This document shows positions 34,651 to 49,049 of a DNA stretch of 64,000 nt, piece after piece; positions within the stretch are counted from its first letter, which is position 1; every line of letters begins with the position of its first letter. The DNA lies in the NCBI GenBank assembly GCA_014281115.1, contig JACONQ010000015.1:1922001-1986000 (forward strand). Direction: 5' to 3'. The stretch is from Laburnicola sp. R22_1. Its lineage: Eukaryota > Ascomycota > Dothideomycetes > Pleosporales > Didymosphaeriaceae. The translations under genes were made by a program, and so were the position numbers. A model generated the notes under the pieces. That model saw only the letters and a list, made by a program, of their open reading frames with translations. It was not told the origin of the DNA and ran no database searches.

Positions 34651-37600
34651 TAGTATAAGCAGAAAAAAGGCTTTAGTAGTAAAGGCATATATTAATAAAA
34701 AGCTTAGTATAGGTAAGGTGCAGTATAGTACCTTAGATTTTATAGCTCTAGTACTAGTTATTAAAAAGTCTAATAGAGGCCTACGTATTTATATTAACTA
34801 CTATTAGCTAAACTCCACTATAGTAAAAAATAAGAACGCGCTACCTAATATCTATAAGACGCTCTCCTAACTATCTAGGGTGTAGTAATTTAGTATTCTT
34901 AATATTATCGCGGCCTTCTATAAAGTGCGTATTAAAGATAGAGATGAATATAAAACCACCTTTATAACATAGTATAGGTTATTTAAATACCTTATTATGC
35001 CTTTTAAATTGTATAATACACTAGCGACTTTCTAGTCTTATATTAATAAAACGCTATAGAAATACCTAAATAAATTTTATTTAGTATATAATAATAATAA
35101 TCTAGTCTTTAGTAAGATATTAGTTAAACATAAGAACTCTATCTATAGAGTCTATTACCACTTAAAAAGACTAGGCTATACCTTAATATTATTAAGTGCA
35201 AGTTTACGGTTATGAAGGTTAAATAAGTAAGACTTATCCTTACTATTAATAGTATTAAAATAAATTCTGCTAAAATCTATATTATAACTAAATAGCAGCT
35301 CCCTACTAACGTATATAAGGTATAGTTATTTCTAGAATTTGCAAACTTTTATAAGCAATTTATTATTAGCTACTTAAGCTTAGTAAGGACACTAACAGAC
35401 CTAACCTATAAAGAGGCTTCTATAGAGTTCCCTTTTAACCTATAAGACCCTACCACTAAAGCGTTTAAGCAGCTTAAGAACACATTTATAATAGCTCTAA
35501 TCCTAGTATATTTTAACCTAGACCTAAAGACATAGATTAAGATAGACGCGTTAGACTTTATTATTACCATAGTCTTATCTTAGCTATATTAAGACACTCT
35601 ATATTTTATTATTATTATATTTATAAAAATAATGCTAGTAAAGTGCAACTATATTATTTATAATAAGAAACTTCTTATAATTATTAAAGCTTTTAAAGAC
35701 TAGCAACCTAAGCTATCTAATAAATTACTTATTAATATAATATTAGACTACAAAGCACTAGAGTAGTTTATAACTATAAAAGAATTAAACTATTATTAGG
35801 CTTACTAGGCGGAATTTCTCTTTAAGTTTAACTTTAAGATTACTTACTAGCTAGACAGGCAGGATAAAAAGCCTAATTTTCTTACCTATTATCTAGGTAA
35901 CTTGCCACATAATATACTAGACAATTATTTTTAATACTAAGCGCAAGTAATTCTTACACCTAACTGTATTAAACCTATTCTACTAATAGTTATAACCAAA
36001 CCTATCTTAAAGATAATTATACTACTTATAAAGCGTTCTACTAAAGAAGTATTATACACTACTTACCTCGTATAAATACTAGTAGAAACAAAGAAGTTAG
36101 TAGTTAGCCTTACTATAAGGTTATACTATCTTAGTAAGGAGAGACCTATTAAAGATAGAATAGTTAACAATAGCCCTCTAGAAAGTTACAAGACTACTTT
36201 ACTAGTATAGACAAAGTTACTAAGCAAGAATCCTCTATATAAAGTTATATTAGTATAATAGACTAGTTAAAATAGACAACTACTAAGGATTCTATCCTAT
36301 AATAAATTATTATAGCAAAGTAATAAGGCATATAATATCTCCTAGCAGTAGTAATATATAACTACAATATTAAGATAGAATTATAAAACTATAATATTAC
36401 TAATAGTTTAGTATTTTTCTAGAAACAGATTTTTATCCCCTTTAATAATATTCTCTATATAGATATTGTACAGTTATGTTATAAATTCCTAAGGATAGGA
36501 TACACAGAAAAAAGGAATATACTATAAGATTAGCTAGCACTATTATTAGCCTAGTATTATAAATATAGTTACTTATTATACACGCGATTATATTACCTAC
36601 TACTACTTAAAGCTATTTAAGAAATAGAAGTAAGAACCCCTTCGCCCACTACTAGTGCTAAAGCGTTTCTAGAAAAAGATCTCTATTAATTTTATTATTC
36701 TATTACTAGATTATATACGCAGTAAAGTTACCTATTATTATATTATAGTAGTAGTTAACTACCTATCTAAGCAATACAAGTATATTACGCTTTTATTACT
36801 AGATTTTAAAGTTATTATTAGAGCCTTTATTAAGTGCATATAGCGTAAAAAGGAGTTTCCTAATACTATTATCTCTAACTATAGCACCTAGTTTATATTC
36901 TACTTTTAGAGGAAGCTTTATAGATAGGTAGATACACAACCTATACTTATAATAGCTTTTTACCTAAAGAGTAATAAGTATATAGAAATTATAAATGCTA
37001 TCCTAAAGGAGTATTTGTGTTATTATATTAATTACATATAAAATAACTAGATTAACTAGTTGCCTATTATATAACTTACTATAAATTATAAAGAAAATAT
37101 ATCTACTAAAGTTACGCTATTACTTATAACTAAGGACTACTTACTATAATAGGGCTTTAAACCTATTATCCTAGTTATAATAATAGACTATTATAAGAAG
37201 TTACAATATAAGGATACCTAGTAGATAGTTTATTACGTTAAAGATATTATGCGCTTTATAAATAAAAATCTAGTCTAGGCCTAATTAAAAATAGATTTTT
37301 ATGCAAATAAGAGTTAATAACCCACACTAGCATATACTATTAGGAATATAGTTTATTTAGACGCGCGTAATATTCTATCTCTCTATTCTGACAAAGGTTT
37401 AGACATTAAGAATTTAGGACTATTTTCTATTATAGAGGTCTTTTGTAAATATATATACTAGTTAGAGCTTTCTATAAGTTACTATAATATATATCTATAG
37501 TTTTACGCCTAGCTATTATATAACGCCCCTAATACTATCTAGCTTCCTAATAAGGAAGGCATAGTCGTAATAGACGCGTCTATTACTCTACTAGTAAGAT

Positions 37601-38230
37601 TACAGAACTACTATATTAACTATTACTATAAGAATCTTTTAACAGATAATAAGAGGCTACTTATATATAGAGTTAGATATAAAAACTCCCCTAAGTAAAA
37701 TACTAACCCTAAGTAGCAGCCCTATATAGATATATTAAATTGTAAAAAGCTATTAAAGTATATTATAGAGATAATAATAGAAAACCTAGCCTATATACTT
37801 TATATAAAGATCTAGTATTATATAAGAATCTTATTATTATATATCTCTAGAATAATAAAGTTAGAAACTCTAAGCTTCTAGTCCTTACGTACACATATAT
37901 ATAAAATTAAGGTACTTCTTAATATAATATTATACTATAAAACTACTAGGACAGGTATATAAAGCGCCTACTAACTAGCTATTTTAGATAATCTTTTTAG
38001 GTAATAGGCCTCTCTCTAAACTATACCTAAGAAGACGCCTAGGTTATTTTATTAGTTATAAGTACTATAATACGCAGTAAAAGAGGCGCTTACTTTACTA
38101 GCTTATATTCTAGAAAAGGTTATTTATTTAAATATTTTCTTACTTATTATAATATTTCTAAATACTTTATCATAGTTCCTAATAATCTATAATAGAGCGT
38201 AAGATAGTTAAGTCTTTAGTTTGCCTTACT

Positions 38231-39047
38231 AGAGCTAAGGCTTGTAAAGAGGAGAATAATATTAGAGATTATTAGCTATTAGCCCTAGTTTAGCCCAATA
38301 TTAGCCTAATACGTGTGTTAGTTAGCACTAGCGCGTCCTTAGGCTACTACTACATAGATGGTATATAGCACCTAGTATCCTTATTATAGCAATTTAATCT
38401 ATTTAATAATTGAGCCCAATTGCTCCCTTACACCTACAAGAGAATTCTAGTACTAATAAGAAGTAATTATATTTACTAAAGTAGAAATATAGTCTTACTA
38501 TTCTTTATAAACTAAACTAGCTACTAGCCTAACTAGTATATAAGAATAGCCTTATAAATAGTTAAGTATACCTATTTATTACGCTAAATAAGCTTGCAGA
38601 TAGAATAAAACTCTAGTATAGTTATTATCTAGATAATAGTTATATAGAACTCTAGCGTATACTTTTTAGTATTAGTAAGTACCTTAGTATTAGTAAGACC
38701 GCTATTAATACCTGGGTAGATGGCAGGACGTAAAGAGATAGTAGGAGATTTATTAAGGACAATCTTAATACGGTAATAAAGTAATAAACGTGTATCTAGT
38801 ACGTATTAATCTTATCCTACTTATAAGAAATAGTATATACCTATTAATATATTAACTTATATTATTTGCAATAATTAAGATAGTAGAGAAGAAAGAAGAA
38901 TAACTATAGTATAGTAGCGCTAAAGTTTTATTCCTCCTCTACTAAAGTTCTAAGTAGCCTCTTGATAAAAATTTTGCTTATAAAAGTAGTAATTTAAAAA
39001 GGTATAAAAATATAAAAACTTTAATAATTTAGTATTTAAAACTATTT
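38231..39047. other. AT-rich spacer with repeat R
   Basis: Contains repeat R copy 2 and unassigned RIPed DNA between the second gypsy and Pg1-c. No gene seen. Confidence 0.4.
38444..38980 (+). repeat. Direct repeat R, copy 2
   Basis: Partner of 30680-31225; homology stops before the Pg1-c insertion at 39050. Confidence 0.6.
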
Positions 39048-40918
39048 TAACGTACTTTGCACTCGAGTTAATTATTCTATCAAGTTAATTACTTTGCCAA
39101 GACTCTACCAAAACGTACTATTAGTAATAGTATAACGCGATGCCTTAATCACATAACAAACCACTAGCGTTAAAAGAAGCGCATATACAGCTTGCGATCT
39201 AGGCTATTAAATAAGACGCGACACTCTCTTAGCGATGCGCTATAGCCCTCTATAACGTCTCTTAAAGTACACTTAGCAACCAACGCACTAAAAAGACGTT
39301 TAGACGCAACTGCGCACCTAATAAAATAAGACTTACTATAAGAGAGGAGTAGGTAATTGTGCAGCATATACTTAACCTAGACGCGCGAGGATTTCTGCCC
39401 TAGCTTAATACTATAAAAGATATGGCCGATTCTTTACTAGCTGCACGCTACTATAAGCTAGTTAGCTAGAGATGGCCTTATAACTTTATTAAGCGCTAGC
39501 TAAAGCTTTAAGTTAAGTTTAATTAAAAGTACGACTACAAGAGAGCTCTCTAGAAGAATCCTAAGGTAATACGAGGCTAGTTCTAGCTTATAGAGAATAT
39601 AAAGGCCAAGTATAATATTCTAGATAAGGATACCTACAATTTCGACAAGTCTAGCTTTATAATAGGCATAATATTAACTAGAGTAGTAGTTATAGGCTCT
39701 AAGCGTTAAGGACGGCCAAAGCAGGTGCAGCAGGGCAATAGGGAGTAGACAATAGTCATCCAAGGCATTAACGCAATAGAGTAGTGGATCCCACCCTTTA
39801 TTATCTTTAGGGGCAAGCACCACCTCTCCGCCTAGTATAAGAAGAAGGATCTACCTTATAATTAGGTTATTACAGTCTCTAAGAACAGCTAGACAATAAA
39901 TAAGCTTAGTCTGCAATAGCTAAAGCACTTTAATAAGTATATAAAGAGGCGTACTACTAGTAAAGCACATTTGCTTATTATTAATAGCTACAAAAGTTAT
40001 AACTCGCTTAAATTCCAAAATTACTACAAAAAGAGTAATATTATTACTCTCTATATGCCTCCACATTCGTCGCACCTCTTACAGCCACTTAACGTGGGTT
40101 GTTTTACGCTGTTAAAGAAGGCGTATAGGGGTCAAGCCAAGAATCTAATGCGTAACCAATTACGCACATTACTAAAATCGAGTTCCTACCTTGCTTTATT
40201 GCTGCTTTTAAGACTTTAATTACTAAAAGTAATATCAAAAAAGACTTTCAAAATGCTAGCCTAGTGCCCCACAACCCAGAAGTTATAATATTGCAGCTTA
40301 ACATCCGCCTACGTACGCCTCTACTTTGTACTATTCGCGATAGTACATAGGAGTCGCAAACTCCGCGAAATAGTATAGAACTTAGGTCGCAATTAACACT
40401 AGTTAAGCAGAGAATTTAAAGGCATATAGATAGTTCTCTAACTTATATAGTTAAGGCGGTAAAAAAGCTCGTTAAAGGCGCCGAGCTAATAGGGCATTCT
40501 TTAGTGTTAATAACTAAACGCAACACTACCGTGTTCGTACGCGTAACAGACCACGTTGCATAACAGGTTACAAATACCAAAATACTAAATAAGCCACTAA
40601 CTTTAACGCGTTATAACTTCACCACTATGGCTCTAATTAATAATACGATTGCAGCAATTAATTCGCTAGAACCAAAAGAACACTATTCGTACCGCGTAAT
40701 TACTTGTTAGTTCGGTGTACTAAAGACTACGTTAACTTAAAGACACTAAGGTTGTTAGCGCTTATAGAAAGCCAAACATTGTAATTAACTACTCCTTAGC
40801 CCACAATAAGAGTACGAGCTTGTAGAGTATATTAGAGGCTTAATAAAGCAAGGGCTACCACCTATAAGAGAGATAATACGAAATTTTGCCTCTAAGATCT
40901 CCTCTAAGAGCGCCTCTA

Positions 40919-42833
40919 AGCCAAGGGTCCTAGTTTCTAATAGCCTCGTATTTCCGATACCCTGCAAAGTCCCGTCGCCATCACTACCCTAGTTACGAAT
41001 GTGTTTACAACTTTATTAAATAAATCTCTAAAAATACAAAATAAACTACATTTAAAGAGCTTTAATCGCTTTCTTTATCTATACTTAAATTATAGGCAAG
41101 ATACTATTATATTAGTTATTAATTCTATACTAAACATCGAACTAATGCCTACTCCGCTTCCTTCTTAGAGCAACTCTCCTCTACCTCCTACATTAGGCTT
41201 CTCGCCTTACGAACACGTTAGGAGGGCTTCTAATTAGTCTAAGAGAGATCCTCTATAAGACTTGCAAAGTAATTATTTAGATTAATTGCAACTTTGCAGC
41301 GTTTTAGCAAATTTGCTTACTTAATATACTTACGCAAAAAAGTAATCTTATAATCCTTTATAAAGACCTCTATTGCAATATAGTCTAGTACTATAGTAGT
41401 AAGCCAAATATATTATTATATAGCTAGAGAGCTATTCTTCCTAGAAAATAGCTTTATAATGTCGCTACTGTATTTTAGCGTCCTAATATCTATAGTAGAA
41501 GAGGGGGGTATTAACGGTCATTAGCATACTACAACCTACTAAGAACCTAAGGGCTTATCTATACTCTTAGGATACAACCCTATTACCTTCTACCTAGCTC
41601 GTACGCACTGCTCTTAAAGACCGATTTTACGCGCTTCTATATAAAATTTAAGAAATCTAGCCTTCCTAACCTTCGTTACATCTGTTAGAGTTGTATGCTC
41701 GCTAAGAAACCGCTAATACGCTGTCTTTAGACTTAAGAAATAACTAAAATCTAAAGGCTAAAGTATATATAAAGTGTAGGTAGGCGAAAAAAGTAAGTAA
41801 ATATTATTTAGATAATATATAGTTATAAATTCGTCTAAGGTATAACTGCCATAATCGTTAACAATAAGCAACCGTGTCTTAAATAGATTATTAGGCTTAG
41901 TCTAGAGTAAGAACACCTTCTCTAGCCACTTAACAGCAATTTTGTTACTCGTCTATCTATTTTGCGAGAAGGTAATATGCCAGCTAGAATATTAAGCTAA
42001 AAACTCCCACTTAAACTACTGCTCCTAGATGCTTTTGGTCTTAAAGATAACAAGGGGATCTAGAGTAATACTAAGCGTGGAGATACACTCTATTATAGAG
42101 GTTTAAGTATAGGCATTTTCTATCTTAACTAGTATAGAGTTTAGATTTTTCTATAAGGAGCTAATAATAAGCCTATTAATACCCTGGCCTTTTATAATGT
42201 CGCCCTCGTTAGCGTTATACCTCTGTTAGGGGGGAATCTAGCTCACAGTCTCGTACAGGTTAAATAAGTGCCTGATATTATTTAGAGTAGCTACATTTAT
42301 GCGTTCCTAGTTAGTCTAGTAGTCTAACTTTATCTTAATGGCTAGGTGGCGCTGTAAAAAGTGATTAGACTACTTCCTTCCTAGGTTTCTATAGTTATCC
42401 TCTTGCTTAAGCACGCTAGTTGCGATGGCTTACACTTACGCATACGTTAGCACGTAACTAAGAGCCTCCTACTAGAGAATCTAGTATTCTAGATACTCTT
42501 CTTAAATAGTTGTAAGCCGCTGTTCACCGTTATAAGCGTATTAGTAAGGTTAGGCACTATTAAAGCGACCGCGAAGAGTGTTTTGTGGTATCCTATGCTA
42601 AGCAGCAGTAGTGGCCAAAGCAACCCTAGATTTGAGGTCTGCGAGTACATTTTAGACGTCGCCCTCTATATATCTAGCTATTAGAAGATAGAAAAAATAA
42701 TGCAAAAAGATAAATTAAAATTAATAAAGAATTGAATTTTTAAGAACTTATATTCGGTTGTAGTACATAATAAGGAGGCGCGGTTGTGGGGCTGTCCGAA
42801 ACATAGGGGTGTCGGAAACTAGGACCCCTGGCT
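40919..42833 (-). mobile_element. pogo-type transposon Pg4 (1915 bp) inside Pg2-a
   Basis: Inverted ends AGCCAAGGGTCCTAGTTTC and its mutated partner (AGCCAGGGGTCCTAG on the other strand); TA at 40917-40918 and 42834-42835. On the minus strand a degraded transposase shows an HTH (HRIPQNTLRGRF), LLIVNDYGSYTLDEFI and LYILQPLDFSYF. The second catalytic position lies in VNDYGS (family DGxGS). Heavily RIPed. Only copy of its family in the window. Confidence 0.82.
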
Positions 42834-42842
42834 TAATGTCTA

Positions 42843-44954
42843 CCGTGTCCGTGCGCGTAATGCCCGGATTCACGTAATGCCCGCGCAACACCATAACAGC
42901 TCTACGAGAAATAAGGCTATAGAGCCACATATAGTAGCGAATATTGTAAGATTTTTTAGTAAAGTGCTCTATTAATGCTTGCGATTAACCTGCGCTACTA
43001 ATATTTACTTAGAAGCTTAATATTATAGCTGTGCTGCGTAGTCTTGGGTGGAGCTGCTAATGCGGCACCTAAGGCCTCCTTAGTAGCTAGAGCGTTAACC
43101 ACACGTTTCTGACGCTTGTTGCTTTGTATAGATGGCTGCGAGGCCTTTCTCTTACCCTTTTAGGCAGATTGTAGAGCTTTTGCTGCGTTGGCTGCCTCCT
43201 TCTAGCGAGCGCGCTCTGCAGCCTTCTTAAGCCTCTCCTTCTCCCTAGCTACTTTGGCTGCCTTCTGCGCCACACGCTTCTCCTCTGTAATTTTCTCCTT
43301 GTATAGCTTAGCTGCCTTCCTTAACTTAGCTGTCTCAGCTTTTTAAAGCTTCTGCTCCTTCTTCTCTTGCTCCTTCACAGACTGGCGTACGCGAGCCTCC
43401 CTAACCTTGCTTGGTGACTAGAAAACTGCTCCCCTATAGTACTCCTAACGTTGTTAAAGATCTAGAGGCTTGCCTTTCTTCTTATGCTTCTTTTTAGTGG
43501 CAAGAGCTTCTCTTAATTCAGCATTCTTGTGGTGGAGTAGCTGAACTTTAGCTAAGATATGGTGGAGTGAGCGACTAAGCTTCTGCGCGTCCTTCCTACT
43601 CTGTTGCTCTGTAGCTCGTACAAGGCGATCTAGCTCACGCCAGTTGCCCCTACTAAGTACTAACTCAGAGCTCTCTCGTGATCCCTAGTTATTATCCTGT
43701 GTAGTTTTCTTGAATCTTTTGAGTATAACTTCTAGATTAAAAGGTAATATATTAGTGGCCTTAAAAGACTTAAGGATTATCTCTTCTTTAAAGGAGCTTA
43801 TCCAGGCCTTCTAGAAGAGAGAAAAGAAGTCGCCTTTCTTAATTAGGATTAGGCCTTGGCTCTCTTAGAGGTAGGTCGTGAGCTCAGCTAAGTAGGCTAA
43901 TAAGAGAGGCTTAAAGAGCACCACATTAAGTGGCTAAAGCGTATACGTTAAATAAGGGGGGAGTATAGCTAGAAGGATCCTATTCTAATCGCAGTAATTA
44001 ATAAAATCCATAGTAACGTAAGATCTATAGCCATTAAGGATAAGTAGTCCGTACGATTATTAAGCTTTTGCCTTAGTGTAGCGATTAAATATCTGCTTAA
44101 GCCAGGCAAGGCTAATATTGTTGTTTGTCTAGCCTAAGGGTGAAGAGAAGACGTGTACGCTATGCTTTCCTACCTTAATATCCTTAACCCAGCTTAATTA
44201 TATGCTGCTGTTAGTAGACTAATAAATAAGGCCTAGTAGTAAGGCTAATCCATTAGCACACACATACACTAGGAGGGTAATCCATTTATAAAAGCCATCT
44301 TAGAGAGATACTATAACCTCCTTATTCTCCCACATTTGTCTGCTAAACACTCGTTTTAATCGGCCAACAATACTAATTAAGAAGCCTTTTTTATCTATAT
44401 TGTACATATAACAAGGCTCGATATCGTATTCCTTAATTTTGTTACCTAGGAGATTGAAATACAGACTGTATTTATCCCCTAAGTCGGCTTAGTGGCGATT
44501 GCTGTCCATACTAGCTGCCCATTAAGAAATGAGATGGATACTGTGTTAGTTAATAAAGCGCGTAACCCAGCTCTTGCTTACTAGCTCCTTAGCTATTATT
44601 AACGCGAAATTTTGTATTATCTCTCTTGTAGGTGGCAAGTAACGCGCTGTGAGCCTTTCTATGTATTTAACAAGCTCTACCTCTTGTTGTAGAGTAAGCT
44701 TTTATTAGTTAGTAATCTTTAACGCGTGCGACTGTGTAACTGCGCGGTGCCGCTGTGATAGAGTTAAGCGTCTAACGCCATGCTTGTTAGCTATTTTTGT
44801 ATAACAAAGTTTATTGCTAGGATCTAGCGAGTCTATCTCTGTAAGCGCATCGTCAATCGGAGCCATATTGGTGGAGTTGTGTGGTGTGGAAGTTTGACTG
44901 TTTTCGGGCCGAGCGTGCATCACGCGAATCCGTGCATCACGCGCACAGACACGT
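42843..44954 (-). mobile_element. pogo-type transposon Pg2-b (2112 bp) inside Pg2-a
   Basis: Terminal repeats ACGTGTCTGTGCGCGTG with a doubled GCGTGATGCACG box; TA at 42841-42842 and 44955-44956. Same length as Pg2-c but more RIPed. Inserted only 7 bp from the end of Pg4. Confidence 0.9.
42995..44866 (-). pseudogene. Pg2-b transposase, RIPed
   Basis: Starts MAPIDDALTEIDSLDP with an HTH (KIANKHGVRRLTLSQRHR), then the DDE core and a long Lys/Glu-rich tail. Numerous in-frame stops. Alignable over its whole length with Pg2-c. Confidence 0.82.
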
Positions 44955-45258
44955 TACCGGTAGGTTACGCGCTTCTTAAGCTAAAACTATGAGCATCTCA
45001 CCTCTAAATACACCCTCGGGATAGACGCCACACGCCACAGAGCCGACTCTAAGGATAAGTATAAGGCATACTTTAAGCTGCTACACTCCAAGCTCACTTA
45101 GTACAGCTTGGAGCCTCGCCATATATATAATATAGATAAGAAGGGCTTTATAATTAAGCTCGGCTATATAGTTATTGATCACATAGGATTCCTGATCACC
45201 CCACCGAAACGCGCACCCTGAACAAAACACGCGATATCTCTCAACAACGCTCATCAAA

Positions 45259-46851
45259 ATGGACGCCCGTGAACTAGCTATACAATCAGCTATCAGCGAT
45301 TTCAACGCAGGTCTTTATTCTAGCCAACGCGCAGCTGCAAAGGCGTACAATATCCCTCAATCTACGCTATCAACGCGACTCTGTGGCGCAACAACAAGCG
45401 CGCTCAGCCATCAACACCAGCAGCGATTAACTCCTCTACAAGAGGATTTCCTTGTTAAATAGATCCTTAAAGAAGACGCACGCGGCTATCCTCCTCCACA
45501 CGCTCGCGCGCGAGAGATAGCGAATCGAATTCTACGCATAAACAGCGACAATCAGCCTATTAGCAAGCTCTAGCTCTCACACTTTATTAAGCGCCAGCCA
45601 CGCGTCGCCTTAGTAGTAGGCTGGAAGCTTAACGCCTAGAGAGCTAAGGCAGCTACGCTAGAATAGCTCCGCGCGTTCCTAGAGCTCTATAAGCAGACTT
45701 AACAGCGACTTAATATACAGACAGAGAATACGTATAATATGGATAAGACTAGCATTGCGCTAGGTGTATGTACTAACACCAGAGTCCTTGCTAGGGCATT
45801 AAAGAAGAAGGCTTACGTTAAGTCGCCAGAGAATTGCGAGTAGGTCTCAATAATTAAGTGCGTATCGGCAACAGGGCGGAAGCTGCGCTGCGTAGTTATC
45901 TTCAAGGGCCAGAGCCTGCAGACTACCTAGTTCCTAGCCAAATCAATACCCAACTGGCTCTATACAACCTCTGAGAATGGATAGACGTCAAATGCGATAG
46001 GTGTTGAGTGGCTGCAGCGCATATTCATCCCTAAGATGGCGCCAGCTGACAGCCAGTACCGCCTGCTTATTCTTGATGGCCATGGCAGCTATATTGATAT
46101 TGAGTTCCTCTGGCTCTGTAAACAGCATCGAATTAAGCTCCTATACCTACCTGCGCACTCCTCTCACGTCCTACAGCCTCTAGATCTCGCTCCTTTCTTG
46201 GTAATTAAGTCTAGTTACCAACGCCAGATCTAGGAGCTCGCATCGCTCGACAACGCCGCGCCTGTTAAGAAGGAGCGCTTTATTGCCTGCTACTATCAAG
46301 CTAGGGAGGAAGGCTTTACAGAGCGTGTGATTCGAGCTGGTTGGCAGGCTGCTAGTATCTGCCCATTTAACATTAATCACGTGCTTAGCTCGTCGCAGGT
46401 CTCTCAGAGGCCTACAACGCCTACGCCTTAGCAGCAACCTCAGTAGCAGCCTCAGAGCTTCCTCTCTACCCCTCAAGGCCCTCAGGATCTCTACTTGGCG
46501 CAGCGCGACGTCCAGAGCCTCGAAAACCTAGGTCGTAGGACCCAGCTCCTCCTACAAAAAGCAGGTAAGGCGCTAGCAGCTGCGAATGCTAGAGCTGCAG
46601 GGCTAGAATCAGAGAAAAGACGCCTTAAGTATCATCTACAGACTACTAGCTCTCACCAGCCACAAAAGCGCGTTCAGATAGACCCAAATCAACGCTTTGC
46701 AGAGGTAGAGACTATTATAGAGGGTATACGCGCAGCTAAGGCTTTAGCAGCTCAGCAACGTAAATATACTATATCAAGCGCTTTAGAAAGGGCTGCAGTA
46801 GCTACAGCAGCTGTAGCGCTTGAATCTATATGTACTCAATGGCAATTATAA
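45259..46851 (+). pseudogene. Pg3-a transposase, about 11 stops
   Basis: A 1593-nt frame (530 codons) starting MDARELAIQSAISDF. HTH_psq YSSQRAAAKAYNIPQSTLST; CENP-B-type region; DDE core with all three acids kept: YNMDKTS, LLILDGHGSY and LQPLDLAPF. The tail is Gln/Arg-rich. About eleven codons, mostly Trp or Gln by comparison, are now TAG; otherwise complete. Confidence 0.87.
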
Positions 46852-46937
46852 GAGCGTTGTTGAGAGATATCGCGTGTTTTATTCAGGGTGCGCGTTTCGG
46901 TGGGGTGATCAGGAACCCTATGTGATCAATAGCTATA

Positions 46938-49049
46938 ACGTGTCTGTGCGCGTGCCGAGCCACTTCGCGTGACGAGCCACCCAACACCATAACAGCTTAT
47001 GCAAAAATGAAGCTATAGAGCCACCCACAATTAATATTATTACAGGATTTTCTAGAGGGGCACTAAATAGATCCTTGCGATTAATTTGCACTATTTATAT
47101 CTGTCTGGAAGCTTGACGTTGCGGCCGCGACGTGTAGAGACGGTTGGGGCAGCAGATGCGCCCTCTAAGGACTCCTCAATATCTGAAGCATCAACAACAC
47201 GTTTCTGACGTTTTCTGCTCTATAGAGATGGCTGAGAGGCCTTCCTCTTACCCTTTTTAGATAACTGTAGAGCTTTTTTTGCGTCGCGGGCAGACTTCTG
47301 GGCAGCGCGCTAAGCTGCCTTTTTAGCTCTCTCCTTCTCTCTTGCCTCCTTCGCTGCCTCTCGCGCAGCACGCTTTTCCTACTGGATTTTCTCCTTGTAT
47401 AGTCTAGCTGCCTTCTTTAGCTCTGCTGTCTCTGCTTTTTGAAGCTGCTGCTCCTTATCCTCCTGCTCCTTAATAGATTGACGGACACGTGCCTCTCTCA
47501 CCTTCCTAGGTAACCAGAACACTAACCCACTGTGATACTCCTTGCGCTGTTAGAGATCTAGAGCTTTGCCCTTCTTCTTACGCTTCTGCTTTGTAGACAG
47601 TGCCTCCCTAAGCCCATCAATATTGTGGTGGAGTAGCTTATTTTGAACAGATAGATAGTGGAGCGATTGACGAAGCTTCTGCGTATCCTTACTACTCTGA
47701 TCCTTAACTGCAGAGCGTACGAGCCTATCCACCTTTCTCCAATCATGCTCGCTCAGTAGGGATGAGGAGCTTTCTCTTGATTCTTGAGATCTAGTGAATC
47801 TATCGAGGATTGGATCAGGATCAGGTGGTGATATGCCTGTTGCTCTAAAAGAGCTAAGGATTGTTGATTCCTTAAAGGAGGCCTGCCATGCCTTTCAGAA
47901 TAGTGGGAAGAAATTGCCCTTCTTAATAGAAACTAGGCCTTGGCCTGCGTTGAGGTATTTCGAGAGCTCGGCTGAGTAGGCAGTTAATAGAGGCTTGAAC
48001 ATTGCAACGTCAAGTGGCTAAAGCGTATAAGTTGAATGAGGAGGCAGGATAGCAAGCAGGATCCTATGCTTATCACAGTAGTCGATGAAATCCATTGTAA
48101 TATGGGATCCATGGCCGTCTAGGATTAGGAGCTGATATGCTCGTCGAGTCTTCTCTTTTGTACAGCGATCGAATACCTGTTCAAGCCAGGCAAGACTAAT
48201 ATCGTTGTTCGTCCAGCCAGAGGGTGATAAGGTGATAAAGACTTCATGTTCTCCTGCCTTAATGTCTTCTACCCAGGCTGATTGGATGCCTTTGTTGGCA
48301 GCCTCATAGATCAGGCTAGGAGGCAGAGCAGATCTATCGGCGCATATACATGCTAGGAGCGTGATCCACGCGCGGTTTCCATCCTGGAGTGATGCCCTAA
48401 CCTCCTTCTTCTCCCACATTCGTCGGCTGAATATTCTCTTTAATCTGCCAACAACACCGATTATAAAGCCTTTCTTATCCATATTGTAGGTATGACGAGG
48501 ATCTATTTGATATTGATTGATCTTGTCATGTAGGAGCTGAAAGTAGAGGCGATATTTATCCCCTGAATCAGCTTTGTGGCGATTGCTGTCTATGCCGACT
48601 GTCCATTGCGAGATAAGATGAATGCTGTGTTGGTTGATAAAGCGGGTAACCCAGCTCTCGCTGACTGCCTCCTTGGCTACTGTAGAGGCGAAATTTCGTA
48701 CCATCTCCCTAGTAGGTGGTATATGTCTCTCTGTGAGTCCTTTAATATATTTTACAAGCTCCTGCTCTTGCTGTGGGTTGAGTTTCTGCTAGTTGATGTT
48801 CTTGGCTTTATTTGGTGCCTGAACGCGCTTGTGTCTTCGGGATAACGTAGTTCGATCTACACCGTAGGTGGCAGCAATATTTCTGTACGAAAATGATTCC
48901 CCTAGATTTAAAGATTCAATAGCTGCAATCGCATCCTCGATTGCCCCCATATTGGTGGAGTTATGACGCGTCAAATTCAGGCGATTATTTAGCGTTTTGG
49001 TGTTGGGTGGCTCGGCACGCGAAGTGGCTCGGCACGCGCACAGACACGT
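46938..49049 (-). mobile_element. pogo-type transposon Pg2-c (2112 bp), innermost layer
   Basis: Inverted ends ACGTGTCTGTGCGCGTG, TA at 46936-46937 and 49050-49051. Terminal repeats carry GCGTGCCGAGCCA twice. The youngest and least mutated member of the nest. Confidence 0.93.
47091..48950 (-). pseudogene. Pg2-c transposase, near-intact (about 6 stops)
   Basis: A 1860-nt frame (619 codons) from MGAIEDAIAAIESL to KLPDRYK. HTH SYRNIAATYGVDRTTLSRRH; ETRFINQH-like CENP-B region (SESWVTRFINQHSIHLIS); catalytic Asp in YNMDKKGF, LLILDGHGSH and PLDVAMF all present; then a long Lys/Arg/Glu-rich coiled-coil tail. Only about six in-frame stops, each explainable by a single C-to-T or G-to-A change. Best template of its family here. 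Confidence 0.9.

Larger units (their letters stand above)
31500..38230 (+). mobile_element. Second Ty3/gypsy element, degenerate, limits uncertain
   Basis: Reverse transcriptase starts around the Tc1 insertion and resumes at 34653: IALVLVIKKSNRGLRIYINY, then FSILNIIAAFYKVRI, EYLIMPFxLYNTxATF and a degraded FYLVYNNN where YxDD should be. RNase H follows (KCNYIIYNKKLLIIIKAFK near 35640) and integrase-like sequence about 36480-37150. Stops are frequent. No LTR pair was found, so the ends are estimates. It differs from the first gypsy in sequence. It hosts the Tc1 element at 32529. Confidence 0.65.

Noticed and set aside
46180..46476. Arg/Leu-rich 98-codon minus-strand frame
   Set aside because: Antisense shadow of the Pg3-a transposase.
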